The notes under the pieces were generated by a model that was not told where the DNA came from, searched no databases, and saw only the letters and a list, made by a program, of their open reading frames with translations. A stretch of 64,000 nt of DNA from Lamellibrachia columna (lineage: Eukaryota; Annelida; Polychaeta; Sabellida; Siboglinidae), in contig OY759266.1 in assembly GCA_963662155.1 (NCBI GenBank), forward strand, positions 6,161,026 to 6,225,025, written 5' to 3'. Every line of letters starts with the position of its first letter. Positions within the stretch are counted from its first letter, which is position 1. The position numbers and the translations under genes were made by a program. Below, piece after piece: positions 1 through 10,396 of the stretch.

Positions 1-65
1 TGGATTATGAATAGAATGTATTAGTACTAAGCTATTATAGGAAACTAAGTTGGTTCATTGAAATG

Positions 66-133
<68 letters not shown>

Positions 134-193
134 CATTTCAATAAATCAACTTAGTACTTAGCTTAGTACTAATACAGTCTATTTATAATCCAC
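1..193. repeat. Foldback repeat with (TA)n centre
   Basis: Two arms of about 62-68 bp (1-67 and 131-193) are imperfect reverse complements of each other. Both carry the core GTATTAGTACTAAGCT and both end in TTGAAATGCAA next to the centre, which is an uninterrupted run of about 32 TA units. The structure could form a long hairpin and resembles a MITE or foldback element in which the TA tract expanded. No coding sequence is seen. Confidence 0.7.
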
Positions 194-204
194 ATAAACT
201 AAGT

Positions 205-223
205 TGAATAATGGAAATGCAAT

Positions 224-275
<52 letters not shown>
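205..275. repeat. (TA)n microsatellite next to foldback repeat
   Basis: A second TA tract with one interruption follows a partial third copy of the foldback arm (AAACTAAGTTGAATAATGG then AAATGCAATATA), so the arm plus TA unit is present about 2.5 times. Confidence 0.75.
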
Positions 276-276
<1 letters not shown>

Positions 277-277
<1 letters not shown>

Positions 278-917
278 CCTATTCGCCCTAATAAGCTTAC
301 ATGCTCTAATAAACGTACACCCCCATTTTTGCGATATATTGCGAATCCAGGTTGCATGATTGCGTGTCCCAACTTCATGCGCTGGTAAATTCCGTGGCAA
401 CGCGGTACTTTATCGTTCTGCAACTAGCAGTTGATTACTGGAGATCAGTGTTTGCGCTGAGCTGACAGCGTTAGCTCTGGTCATAACATCATACAAAAAT
501 GAGGAATTTATTCACTAAAATAATAATTGGATAGTTATGCTAACCTTGCATACGCGAACCAAAAGGGGCATGAAATCAAGGCAACTTGAGTACCATTTCC
601 TCTCCATCGATATCACAGTTCAACGACGATAAAGGAACTTTCATTCTTATCAAATACTTACAAATATCAGCAGATATTTAGTGCAGTTTTAGCGATCGGA
701 ATTGCTATGTACATCAGCTTTAGGTGTGTTTTAATTAATTTTCAATATGGCGCGTTTACAGAATGAGCCCTAACACTACTACAGTTGCATCTGAATCACG
801 AAGACGATTCAAGTTCAACACAGAAAGGGGTCATATCAATATGTTTTATTAAAAACATCGAAGTAATATTTAATTTGCACTGCATAGCACGAAATCGATC
901 ATGGAAAATATAAATGA
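277..917. other. No recognised feature
   Basis: AT-rich sequence. No open frame with protein-like composition and no repeat structure was recognised on either strand. Confidence 0.5.
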
Positions 918-1427
918 TCATGATAACTTCTTTTTTTCTGGAAGTTTCTCTTTCAGCTTTCTCAGCTGTTCTTTTTGTCGGTCAGCAAAGTCACCAAGAT
1001 CTTCTTCCAATTCATCTGACAGTTTAAGAAGGGTTCCTTCTTTTATGATGAGCTTTTCACAGCAGCGTTGTTTTGTTCATGTATCAACGTCTGTGTAGGC
1101 AAAGCGTTGCATGTGCAATGCACCAGAGCAGCAACTGGGGGCTTTCTTCTTTCCGCAGGACACACCAATTCTCGAAGGAGATCACATGGAACTAAAACAT
1201 CCGTGTACTGAATATTCAACAAGATGTAGAGATAATTGACAATTGTTTGATGTGATTGACTTGCGCTGCTTTCAGGGAGGATTCAAAATGAATTTTTGCG
1301 ATGGCTCTCTGTATAAAAATCGTCAGGACTACAAACTCTGGCTGTGTGCCAAATATCCTGGTTTTATGACAAAATGCACAATTTGTTGATATCACTGCAC
1401 CGATCGCCTGTTTATACAAACACACAG
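918..1427 (-). pseudogene. Unidentified decayed coding remnant
   Basis: Read on the minus strand, protein-like segments follow one another in different frames. From a plausible acceptor near 1427 (TTTGTATAAACAG) there is about 60 residues of open frame. A second frame then contains VLVPCDLLRELVC and HEQNNAAVK. A third ends in a charged, coiled-coil-like tail (LKLSDELEEDLGDFADRQ, then several Lys/Glu-rich residues) and a TGA at 918-920. The frame changes indicate single-base indels, so I read this as one decayed gene or transposon ORF. I do not recognise the family. It could also be chance open frames, although the charged tail looks genuinely coding. Confidence 0.25.
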
Positions 1428-1752
1428 AGACGATCAAGCATACAGTTGGATTTATAATGTATTTTATTTTTCTGCTGTGCTGTTTTAATCAATATTTTGC
1501 ACTGGCCAGTCAATCATCCACACCGACACTTCCTTCTTTACTGATCCCCATTTTAGGTCACCCTCTGCTCCGCATCGTCTTAAACGTCAATTGACAATAA
1601 TAACAAGCGTCAAATGTGTATTCTTATTGCTACAAGAAAGCCGAAACTGCACGTAGAACACAACAATTAAAGACATTTCCATCAAATCGAGTTAGTGTGA
1701 TGGCGCGGTTTGTATTTGACAGACTCCCACTGTATCGTTGTCGTTGTTGTAG
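1428..1752. other. Presumed intron before the kringle exon
   Basis: No conserved open frame. The 3' end is a pyrimidine/GTT-rich tract ending in TTGTAG, which serves as acceptor for the following kringle exon. Confidence 0.4.
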
Positions 1753-2004
1753 AAAGTGAGTGCACCTACAATGACCCGAAAGCAGCACGATACATGGGCA
1801 GGATGGCGAAAAACAAAAAAGGAACAAAATGTATGAAGTGGGCAGACCAAACTTGGATGAGAGACACCCAGTTCCCCGATGCCAGTCGGATAGCAGCCGG
1901 TGATTTCTGCCGCAACACAGACGATGTATACACGGCGTGGTGTTACTCTTTAAAGCCAGATGGTGTAAAGTTTTACTTTGAATACTGCACATTGAAGAAA
2001 TGTG
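1753..2004 (+). CDS. Kringle-domain exon
   Basis: This exon encodes one complete kringle, a disulfide-knotted extracellular module that binds proteins, carbohydrates or lipids. The exon starts after TTGTTGTAG and ends at a strong donor (TGTG|GTACGT). It enters and leaves in phase 1, the usual arrangement for shuffled extracellular modules. The 84 residues contain exactly six cysteines (about residues 4, 27, 53, 64, 79 and 84), matching the family spacing, with the typical FCRNTDD and AWCYS blocks and a final EYC...KKC. Length is normal (about 80 aa). The frame runs past the donor to a TGA at 2013-2015, so it could instead be a terminal exon, but the donor consensus and symmetric phase favour an internal exon. 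The next recognised coding block is an EGF module about 390 bp downstream on the same strand and in the same phase, so both probably belong to one mosaic secreted or membrane protein. Confidence 0.85.
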
Positions 2005-2394
2005 GTACGTACTGAGACAACGCTGCGTACATACAGAATATACACCGATGCCACACGTTAGACAGTTTACCACCACACGTCAGATATCGTGTAATTTTGT
2101 ACATATATTACTAAATACATAATTACTAATGTTTACTTTTGCGTCAAGCAGATAGTATTGATACCTACACCCGTCATTGTAATGCACACATCATGATCTA
2201 TCACAGAGTAACAAGTGTAGTGTTGTGCAATTTACCCTGCCACACATCGTGCACCGACACTTGTTTCTGGAACCGTGTATTTAAGCCTAGTGCCTTATGT
2301 AAAAATAACAACTGAAGGTGTATGTAATACATTCGTTAGAAAATACTGCTGTCGCAAGTTCCATGCATTTACTCTATGCATTATTTGTGTTGAG
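2005..2394 (+). other. Intron between kringle and EGF exons
   Basis: Donor GTACGT at 2005 and acceptor TTATTTGTGTTGAG at 2394 bound this 390-bp interval. No other feature is seen in it. Confidence 0.55.
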
Positions 2395-2532
2395 GGTGTG
2401 TCAGTGGTCGGTTTGGTGTCAACTGCGAGAAGGAGTGTCACTGCAGTCAGATGACAGAAGACTGTCAGGGGGAAAATGGTCAATGTAAGTCTGGCTGTGC
2501 TCCACAGTTCACAGGATCGACTTGCCAAGAAG
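2395..2532 (+). CDS. EGF-like (MEGF/laminin-type) exon
   Basis: The exon encodes a short module of about 46 residues with eight cysteines: CVSGRFGVNC, then EC.C, then an acidic loop, then CKSGCAPQFTGSTC. The G-x-F/Y-G-x-x-C start and the eight-cysteine count fit the laminin-type EGF repeats of MEGF/scavenger-receptor-like proteins better than classical six-cysteine EGF. It begins after an AG at 2393-2394 and ends at CAAGAAG|GTAACT, again phase 1 on both sides. Such modules act as extracellular spacers or ligand-binding units. It lies 390 bp behind the kringle exon on the same strand, which suggests a kringle-EGF order in the protein. The next recognised plus-strand exon in phase 1 is an F-type lectin half domain at 14.1 kb, but linkage over that distance is inference. 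Confidence 0.8.
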
Positions 2533-2950
2533 GTAACTATCAACTATATTGCAATGTTGAAGTCGTCAATATTAAACTCAAACTGTCAGACAGGTCGACG
2601 TCTTATCAATGTTGCACTAAACACGACGTACTACAACAGTTTAGCGGACAGGGCATATGAAATGATGGGAAAGTTACACACAAATAGTTCGGAACGCGTG
2701 GTTAAATGTACACGGTATGGGCAAATCGCACATGATGTCAACTATGAATATAGACATTATAATTAAATATATGATATACTGTAACGATTTATATAAGCCA
2801 CAACCACCATCTTCTAGATATAGCATTTACAAATGTTTGATTGCATAATACATTAGATTTCCTCAATGGTTGTCATAGCTGAATTATTTTTATTCTACAG
2901 AATATGACCTGTTTCACGTGTTTTGTCCTGTGTTTCTTTACTCCCTCCCA

Positions 2951-3555
2951 GTCTATGAGATGGTTTTCGGTGGTTGTGAGGTCGGACTTGTTGGTGGTGA
3001 CTACGACCGCTTTTTTTGCTCAACGTGTATTGTTCTACCTGTCTCTCCTGTATATGCTGCACCACAACTCCTCCCCTGCGTTTGGTATTTGGACTAATTC
3101 ACACTGTTCTTCCGGTTCTACTTTGTGTGTACCAACATACGTCTCAGTGTTGTGTGGGGAACGCATGGCTGTGGTTACCCCATATTTTGTTAGTATCCGG
3201 TGAACCCTCTCCGAGACACCTTCTACGCATGGGATGACAACCTGGCTTTTGTTGTTCTTGTCCTTTTTATTGTCTGTTGCGTTTTTCTTCTTGTTTTCCG
3301 TCACCTGTTTCAAGGCCCAGGATGGATAGCCGCACCATCTAAGGGCTCTGTTTAAGTATTCTTCCTCTTCCTTCTTGTCCCCTTCCTCGGAAGTTATCGT
3401 CTCACGGAGAAGGAGATTGTTTAAGACCAGACTAGACGAATACGAGAAAGCTGTAGAGAATGCACCAAAAGAACAATAAACGATGTGCGAAGAGAAGCGG
3501 TCGCAGTCCACCACCAACAAGTCCGCCCTCACAACCACCGAAAACCATCTCACGG
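2951..3555 (-). mobile_element. Penelope-like retroelement fragment between inverted repeats
   Basis: On the minus strand about 3035-3450 encodes a fragment resembling the region between the reverse transcriptase and the GIY-YIG nuclease of Penelope-like elements: LNRALRWCGYPSWALKQV, a lysine/asparagine-rich linker, VVIPCVEGVSERVHRILTK and then TAMRSPHNTETYVGTHKVEP. The usual GIY-YIG core is absent after this point. The fragment lies between an inverted repeat of about 85 bp (2951-3036 and 3470-3555, both with GAGATGGTTTTCGGTGGTTG in the repeat orientation). Rearranged terminal repeats are common in Penelope-like elements. The element is clearly truncated and not functional. Confidence 0.6.
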
Positions 3556-4554
3556 AGTAAAAATAGTAGATAGGGAGTCACACAGAATGAGAAGAAACGT
3601 AAAAGAAGCTATATTGATACGCAAGACCAAGACAACAACTAATCCAGACGCATGTTCGAATACGCCATCCGACCCGTACGTCATTAGTCATGTAATAATA
3701 TAATGTTCTTGCTACTAGAACAAAAAATTTTTTAATGTCCTGCCCACCAAAATGCGTTTAATAAGCCAGATACATATGTTTGCATTTGACTGTTTCGGGC
3801 CGAATAACGTTTATGGTGCGTAACCACATGGGCGGAGGTAGGCGAAGCTTGCTTTGCCGAACAGTAATAAGATGCGTATCATGTGATCGCGGGATCGACG
3901 CGCGCATACCCGCGACTTGTTTGTTGACATCCGGCTGACAGCTAGGCACGCTGTGTTCTGCGACGAAAAGGATGAAAAAATAGCTGGGAAGAGCGAGAAT
4001 GGTCACAAGAGTGACACTGAAAGACCAAAAGGGACGTTTGGATCGCATGAAGGCTGTCTTAAAACTAAAACGAGACAGTGAAGGGGCAGGAGTTCTACTT
4101 AACACGTTAGTATATATTCGTTTCGTCTCCGGCTTTTTGTATTATAGTTATTACTTATGCAACACATTTGATGTCTCAGAATTTACTTAAATTTTAATGA
4201 CTAAGGCTAAGTGACTATACTTGAGTACTTCAACAAAAACTAAGCATTTAGCTCTAGCTGAATATTAATATCTTCCACCCACAGACATAAATAGAAAATC
4301 CGTTGGGGGTGATTAATGATGTAACTCTACGCTTCCACCACACCTGGTTTCTACAATGACAGACCCTTTATTAAAATTTTGACAAATGTTCTCATTAAAA
4401 AGGTGTACAAATATATGTTTAGTTGCTATAAAAATGTTGAGTTCATATACAATTCTAAGGTTTGAATGAAGACCACATTGGAAATAAAACCAGATCGCAC
4501 CAGCACAAAAAAATGAGGTTTGATTCATTTTCTTCCAATTCTAATTCAACTTAC
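3556..4554. other. No recognised gene; CpG-containing stretch at 3790-4090
   Basis: About 3790-4090 is less AT-rich and contains several CpGs (for example GATCGACGCGCGCATACCCG), which could mark an unmethylated or promoter-like patch. Short open frames there are not recognisable. The remainder is AT-rich. Confidence 0.35.
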
Positions 4555-4640
4555 TGAAAATCTTTCAATTCAAATTCCACTTGGTGAAAATCTTTCAATT
4601 CAAATTCAGGAATATAATTGAATAATTCCAATTCATTTTT
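4555..4640. repeat. Short tandem repeat
   Basis: The motif GAAAATCTTTCAATTCAAAT occurs twice in tandem with a degenerate third copy (TTCCAATTCTAATTCAACTT). Confidence 0.5.
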
Positions 4641-4844
4641 TAATTCACCCCAGCCCTGGGACTTTCTTGTGTGCACATTTATTTATTTATTATTCTAATT
4701 TATAATATATATGCTACCATTTGCCAGTGCTTGATATCACTACATGTATATATTACCTGATTACTACACCACCTAATAAAATTTAAATATGTATTATTAA
4801 TATTGCTGCTATTAATATTATTTGGTGAGGACAGCGAAAACACT

Positions 4845-5185
4845 ACTGCAGTATAACACACTTTTAAAAGCACATCTTTTTACACTAGCTTTTTATGAAA
4901 TACTGATGTGACAATTTTTTATACATCTATTATTTTATTATTACAAATATACATTTAATTTTGTATTATTACATTATTTATGGTATGACTATCTGGACTA
5001 TGTTTTAGAATATTTATAATTGTATTGTTTTTAATATAACTAATCTAAATTTTATTATATTTATTTTTTATATAATAATTATTTTGTTTATTAAGACTAT
5101 TTTAAGTTAAGTTATGATTGCATGTATGTAAAGTGCCTGCGAGTAAGCTTGACTGATGTGACACTATATAAATACTTTTATTATT
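4845..5185 (+). mobile_element. 3' tail of a LINE, family shared with 55.6 kb
   Basis: The segment begins with sequence encoding a LLKAHLFTLAF-like peptide, the usual C-terminal end of many CR1/Rex-type reverse transcriptases. It continues through an AT-rich 3' UTR to an ACTATATAAATAC end followed by (TTA)n. A related copy lies at 55605-55915, with shared blocks such as ATTACAAATATACATTTAAT and GACTATCTGGACTATGTTTT-like sequence. The 5' truncation is typical of LINE retrotransposition. Confidence 0.6.
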
Positions 5186-5590
5186 ATTACAATCATTATA
5201 AATTATTTTGGGGTTGTCAGCGACTAATTAGGTGATATTTACTTAATTGTATGTTGTTGTTTCACACATCAACTGGCTAAAGCCTTGGCTCTGCTGCCAA
5301 CCTGGAATTGTATACAATACTACTTGTTTATTGGTGTATGATTGATACAATTCGGAAATAAGCTATCTATCTAACTTACTATACTGTCAGAATAATTCAG
5401 CCATAAACTTTTTAAACGTGTATATTTTACAAATTTCAGCACCCAAAATGAGTGGGACAAGTCCTATGACCCCCAATTTTGCACTGTGTGTAGTTCTATC
5501 TTACTCTTAGGTAAAGTACATATTGACATTGCAGGATGGTGTTCTATCTAATTTTATTTATATTGAAGTTGAAAAATCACTTTCGGAAAT
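5186..5590. other. No recognised feature
   Basis: AT-rich interval without recognisable coding or repeat structure. Confidence 0.4.
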
Positions 5591-5883
5591 ACTAATTATA
5601 TATAATGTATAATTTTTTCAACACAACAGTTTGGTTGCCTTTTCCCAGATTCCCATAACAAATATGTAATTTCAGAAAAGTTGCAAGAACACCAACTTGG
5701 TGAAATAAGACTCCTCACTGGCCCTGGATTATTTGACATGATGTGAAACACAAGGCCTGGATCCCTTTCAGCCATCTGCAGAAACAGCACCTTTGCCTGT
5801 GTGTCAGTCTGATCTTTAATAGCAGTCTGGAATGATTTAAAAAGGCACATTTGAATTATTATGTTATACGTACGTACACACAC
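5590..5883 (-). pseudogene. P2X7 cytoplasmic-domain-like exon, degenerate
   Basis: The minus-strand frame reads VLFLQMAERDPGLVFHIM, then PSWCSCNFSEITYLLWESG and PNCCVE. This fits the pattern of the P2X7-receptor intracellular (ballast-like) domain family that is expanded in invertebrates: an ERDPGL block, then W-C-x-C with a later C-C pair that coordinates zinc. The usual CGNC/CREM block is degenerate here (CNFSEI), so I treat it as a relic. A reverse-complement copy lies 100 bp away at 5975-6120. Confidence 0.45.
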
Positions 5884-5974
5884 ATTAAAATTACATTAGA
5901 ATTAAATCACACACAATTTAAATATATATATATATATAAATGACAGTTTCCATTGCTACATGTATTCAGGTGTG

Positions 5975-6120
5975 GTTTAAATTGTGTCAAATAATCCAGG
6001 GCCAGTGAGGAGTCTTACTTCACCAAGTTGGTGTTCGTGCAACTTTTCTGAAATTACATCTTTGTTACGGGAATCTGGGAACAGGTAACCAAACTGTTGT
6101 GTTGAAAAAATTAGACATTC
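5975..6120 (+). pseudogene. Inverted copy of the P2X7-like exon
   Basis: About 140 bp here is the reverse complement, with a few substitutions, of 5607-5748. On the plus strand it encodes the same PSWCSCNFSEI...CCVEKI peptide, with an in-frame TAA between the two cysteine blocks, so this copy is dead. The pair forms a large inverted repeat with a spacer of about 230 bp. Confidence 0.6.
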
Positions 6121-6246
6121 CCTAGTGTAAATGGACAGTACACGTGGTTAAAAGTTCATAGATTAGGTTAGTCAAACTGGAAATTATCCACACGTTATAA
6201 AATACCCTTGAAACTGTTCCAACTGCTTTGGTTTCAGATGTCAAAA

Positions 6247-6879
6247 ACTGTTGAGCCTCGTTATAACGCGGTGGTCGGGGCCCACGATTTTGGAGCGCGT
6301 TGTAAGCGATGCGCGTGAGATGTTCCCATATCTGCCACCAGGGAGCTACTAAACAATAGCGATCGCCGCCCGCTGCACCAAGTCCAAGAACTCTGTCGAA
6401 GTCACTGGCACGGTGGGCTGGCTTATTAATCGAGTCATCTAGCGCCAATGTGTATTATTTTTAATGTCACACCCTGTTGAATGTGAACTGAATAAAATAC
6501 ATATATGTATACCGTTAAGGAATATATCTGCTACGATGACGATGTACTGGACCAATAGACCTACGAATCGAAAATAATCACCTGGATTTGAGCATCCGAA
6601 AACGTATTAGAGTTGACATACGCAGTATGAAAGTTGATTAAACATAGATAACGACAATAGGTAGAATAAAGCATTGTCTTCGTCTTTCAATCGATCTCGA
6701 CCGAAGCATAAATTCAGGACGCATCACTTAACATCGATTCACCGTTTCATATGCGGATGACGAATTCGTATTTACCCGCACCGGTAGCGCCTTGGGCTTG
6801 GGTTAGGCATTTGGCACGTCCACGACCGACCGCCTTATATCCGAATCTGCGGGGCGCGCAATAACGAGGCGCGACTGTA
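6247..6879. mobile_element. Candidate non-autonomous pogo/Tigger-like element
   Basis: The left end (ACTGTTGAGCCTCGTTATAA) and the reverse complement of the right end (TACAGTCGCGCCTCGTTATT) match as terminal inverted repeats, and their CTCGTTAT core and CAGT-like ends resemble pogo/Tigger termini. The element is about 630 bp, has no transposase and is GC-richer than its surroundings. A TA dinucleotide follows the right end, as expected for a TA target site; the left target site is not clear. Confidence 0.45.
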
Positions 6880-8054
6880 TATCTGTTAAATGACAAGTTG
6901 GTTGCCGGTTCTAAGCTTGCTTCTCATGTACATCGTGAACTGCTGTCAACCACATGGGTAACGTTTTTTTTTTTTCGGAATCGTGTGCAATGTATGTTGC
7001 AATGGTGGGGGCAATGTGTCTCTGATCCGCAGGCTTGAAAGCCACGGTTCCTGGCTTTGGGTAGTTTGTCATCTGTGCAGGTACAGATGAGGGTCTCCTG
7101 CAGGCTGACTATGTAATGTTTTGGTTAGCGCTTTGGGAAAGTGTACATCTTGTTGAATGCATTGCAGTAACTGTAAATTAATGAACAAACTTGATGACAG
7201 CTGTTGTAAGACCCTGAACTGTTTTTGTTAGGCAAGGTGGCATTTGCAACAAAGTTATTTTCGATTCCACACGCTGGCACTGTAGGCCTACACATAGTTT
7301 CAATGTAAATAGCTAAAATACTGAGCATGAATATAAAGTTAATGAAAATATTTAATATGAATGCATATGTAGAACATAATGTACGTATACTGTTTTTTAT
7401 TATGCATTGTGTTAATAATGGTGGTGTATTGCAGCACAATAAACCTCCCATTTTAAATGTGTCATCTGTGAACAATGTTTCTTTCTGTAGCGTAAACTGC
7501 CATCTCAAACATAATGTAATGGAATGTCAATATATCATAGAGTACACTATTATTGTGTCTACCACCAATTTATATAAGCTATACTTACACAGTGTGTCCT
7601 TTGCGATTTGTCTTCTGGGGCACATCTTTGTGCTTCAGGTAGTCGATTGCTGCCACAAAGTTTCATGCCTGGGAAGCTTTTCAAGCATTTTTTCAATGGC
7701 CAACCCCATCATAATGTATACTCTACAGGCTTGCATATATGTTTACATTCTTCGTTAAGTGTTTCCCCGGTCCCTCCAACATATAATAATAAGAAAACTA
7801 TTATCGTGTGTAAATCCCCGCGAAACTCGAGCTCAGAAGTAGTACTGTATTACGCTAACATTCGGTTCGGACATAGAACAATAAGATTATTATGCTACAT
7901 TACACTGGTATATCACACCACCTTATACATTTCAAATGGCATACATTTATTTCAATAATACGTGTTATCATAAGAGTAAAGCCTAAACCTAGCTCCTGTG
8001 TTCGGCTTTCATACTGCTGATCGGGTCGCGAGCATACGGGTCCAGCGATTTATT
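6880..8054. other. No recognised gene
   Basis: Several open frames of 70-140 codons overlap on both strands (for example 7125-7508 minus and 7327-7758 plus). None shows a recognisable motif and they are mutually overlapping, so none is called. Confidence 0.35.
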
Positions 8055-8099
8055 GTAGTACTGGGTGGAGTATGATTTTCATACTCCACCCAGTACTAC
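8055..8099. repeat. Perfect 21-bp hairpin
   Basis: GTAGTACTGGGTGGAGTATG plus A is followed by TTT and its exact 21-base reverse complement. It would form a perfect 21-bp stem with a three-base loop in DNA or RNA. The flanks show no promoter or terminator context that would explain it. Confidence 0.9.
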
Positions 8100-9361
8100 T
8101 ACTAGTAATGTGCAAACTTGCTATTTAATTAGTTTATCCACGCAACATGCACATGTAGTCGGGCAGCAGGTGGTTAGACCTGGAAGTAGGGTACATACGA
8201 AGTGTTTTTTTTTTGTGGTTTCTGGTACTTTAGGGTGTACTGATCCAGAAGCTGCGTAATGCCACTTTGGCATAATTGAGCAATTTTTTTACAACCATTT
8301 TTTAAATGTATGGGCCAAAACAATTGTCATATAGATAGAAATGAACGCCGTTGCCACTGAGTATCCCATTTGCAAAGCACGACAAGTGCTCTTGACATTT
8401 TGTGAATAACATCTGCTATTTTATTATTGTTAATTATGGATGAACGACAGGTAACATTTCTCTTTCTCATCATTTCCACAGTGACCTATTCACATCAGCG
8501 TCCGCTTACTAACATGTTTGTTGGCATTTCTTCGACTTCGATGCAACACGCATATTTCTGCCACGTAATTTTAGTAAATCATCTTGCATCGTAATTCGTA
8601 AAAGAGCCTTCGCTTTGCTAGTCCATCTTGCAATGCATTGTCCATGTTTTGTTATTCTATTGGTGTGTTGTCATCCCCAGCGCATAGGCATTTGTGTTTC
8701 TATCGTGCGACATCCATCCAACTCCCTGTACCTTCAGAAATATGTCTACGCATTATAATTAACGAAATGTGTATTCTTCCGCGCATGCAAACACCAATGT
8801 CCAGCTATTTCCCCTTATTCTTATCCGTTTATTTTTCTTTATATTTTGCTGTACATTTAATTAGTGCCAGAAGAATAGCTGTTCAATATTAGGTTCTTGT
8901 CTAGACGAATAGCAACAGCCTATAATTAATGAGCACACGATAATTATGCATCTGGACGTTTTCAGCACGGACCTTTTTTGGATTTGGGTTTCTGTTCTTC
9001 TCTCAGTACATTTGTTGCCTCCACGATCTTCTCAATTACAAAACGTTTCAAGGCCGTAATATTACAAAAACGTAATGAAAGGAGTGATGCAGGAGCCGAG
9101 GAATTAAGTAATCATCCGATTCCGTGGTGTCTCACATGTGACTTCCACGCCGCAGACGCTCAACACCACAAAGACTGTTATACCCTGTTATAATAGGTCA
9201 TTCGTGCCGGAACGAAATGAAACCCTCCAAATGATTTGGATGAAAGTTTCCAACATTTGATCGACTCGATGAATAATGACTCGGGTCATATATGGTTGTC
9301 TGTCGAATTATACAAACAGGAATCTGTGATGATACAATAACTCGAAAACAGCTTATTGCAG
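8100..9361. other. No recognised gene
   Basis: No recognisable coding sequence on either strand. The region ends in an acceptor-like AACAGCTTATTGCAG before the candidate exon at 9362. Confidence 0.35.
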
Positions 9362-9491
9362 AATTTCAACATCAACTTGGACACCGTATTGTCTGATATA
9401 GTCGGGTATGCTAGTTTTCTCTACTTCAAGGACCATCTGTCTAAACACTTACAACTAGTGAAAGTGGAAGACATCGAGACGACTATGGTGG
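9362..9491 (+). CDS. Candidate exon, possibly RGS-like
   Basis: After the acceptor-like TTATTGCAG the frame stays open for 43 codons to a good donor (ATGGTGG|GTAAGA), phase 0 in and phase 1 out. The peptide contains LDTVLSDIVGYASFLYFKDH and then SKHLQLVKVEDIE, with regular hydrophobic spacing. It resembles the beginning of an RGS domain (F..VL.D..G...F..FL), but no diagnostic residue settles this. No neighbouring exon of the same kind was found, so it could be a relic or a chance open frame. Confidence 0.25.
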
Positions 9492-10396
9492 GTAAGATGA
9501 TATCATAATGACAAGTGTCAGGTATAGTATGGCAGCAGAATTCAAGATTAATCTATCCATGCCAAGGTAGTCATGACAAAAGGGTTGAAAATGTTTAACT
9601 AGGGCACATGAAGCAATTATATGGAAGATTATTTGTGGCATCACAGATCGATGAGAGATATCACCCTGGAGCTGTGGTTTGAGCTCGCCCCACTTCCGCC
9701 GCCCTCTGGTGATTATGGGGGTCTGAGGAAAACACAACGTCTCAACTACTACACAAACATGCAGTTTGGAGTGAGACTCAATATATACATGTGGAGTCTA
9801 TCAAAACACAAAGAGCCCATCGAGGCATTCTACACCGAACAAACAATGTGCATATGGCGGGGGAGAGAACTATGTGTACTGAAAAAGCTGTTTGTGTAAA
9901 TCGAAATAATTGGAAATATGGGGAAATAGCTGGTCAGTGGTGTTTACGTGCCCGGACAAATAGACATTTCCTTAATTATAATGTGTAGACATATTTCTAA
10001 AGACACACAGGGTGCTGTCTTTTTGTTGAAGTTGAAATATATTGGATGTTGCACGATAGAAACACAAATCATATGTGCTGTGTATGACAACACACCAATA
10101 GAAAAATAAAACATGAACAATGCACTGGAAGATGAATTAGCAAAGCGGAGGTTCTTTTACGGTGCAAGAGTATTTACTCAAATTTCCTTGCAGAAATATG
10201 CGGTAAGTAGGAGGCAGGATGTTTTTAGCCCATGTGTTTTGCATCAAGAAACCTCTACTTAGCAATTAAACGATTTATTTTTAACTCCAACTGTTATTTA
10301 GCAATATGTGTTTGAAGACGTCTTTACTGCGCATGCGCACTGATGGGCTGTGACGTAAAAACACTCATGTGCGTGGTGTTTACAACTGGGTTCACA
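9492..10396. other. No recognised gene; GC-enriched just upstream of 10397
   Basis: Short overlapping open frames near 9620-9990 show no recognisable motif. The last 80 bases contain GCGCATGCGCAC and several CpGs directly upstream of the P2X7-like first exon and could be its old promoter. Confidence 0.35.

Noticed and set aside
3758..4190. Possible first exon on the plus strand (MVTRVTLKDQKGR...) or minus-strand membrane protein
   Set aside because: Overlapping open frames in a CpG-containing patch, no recognisable domain, no convincing partner exon.
7125..7758. Minus-strand membrane-like frame and overlapping plus-strand frame
   Set aside because: Hydrophobic composition follows from AT-rich sequence; no motif; frames overlap.
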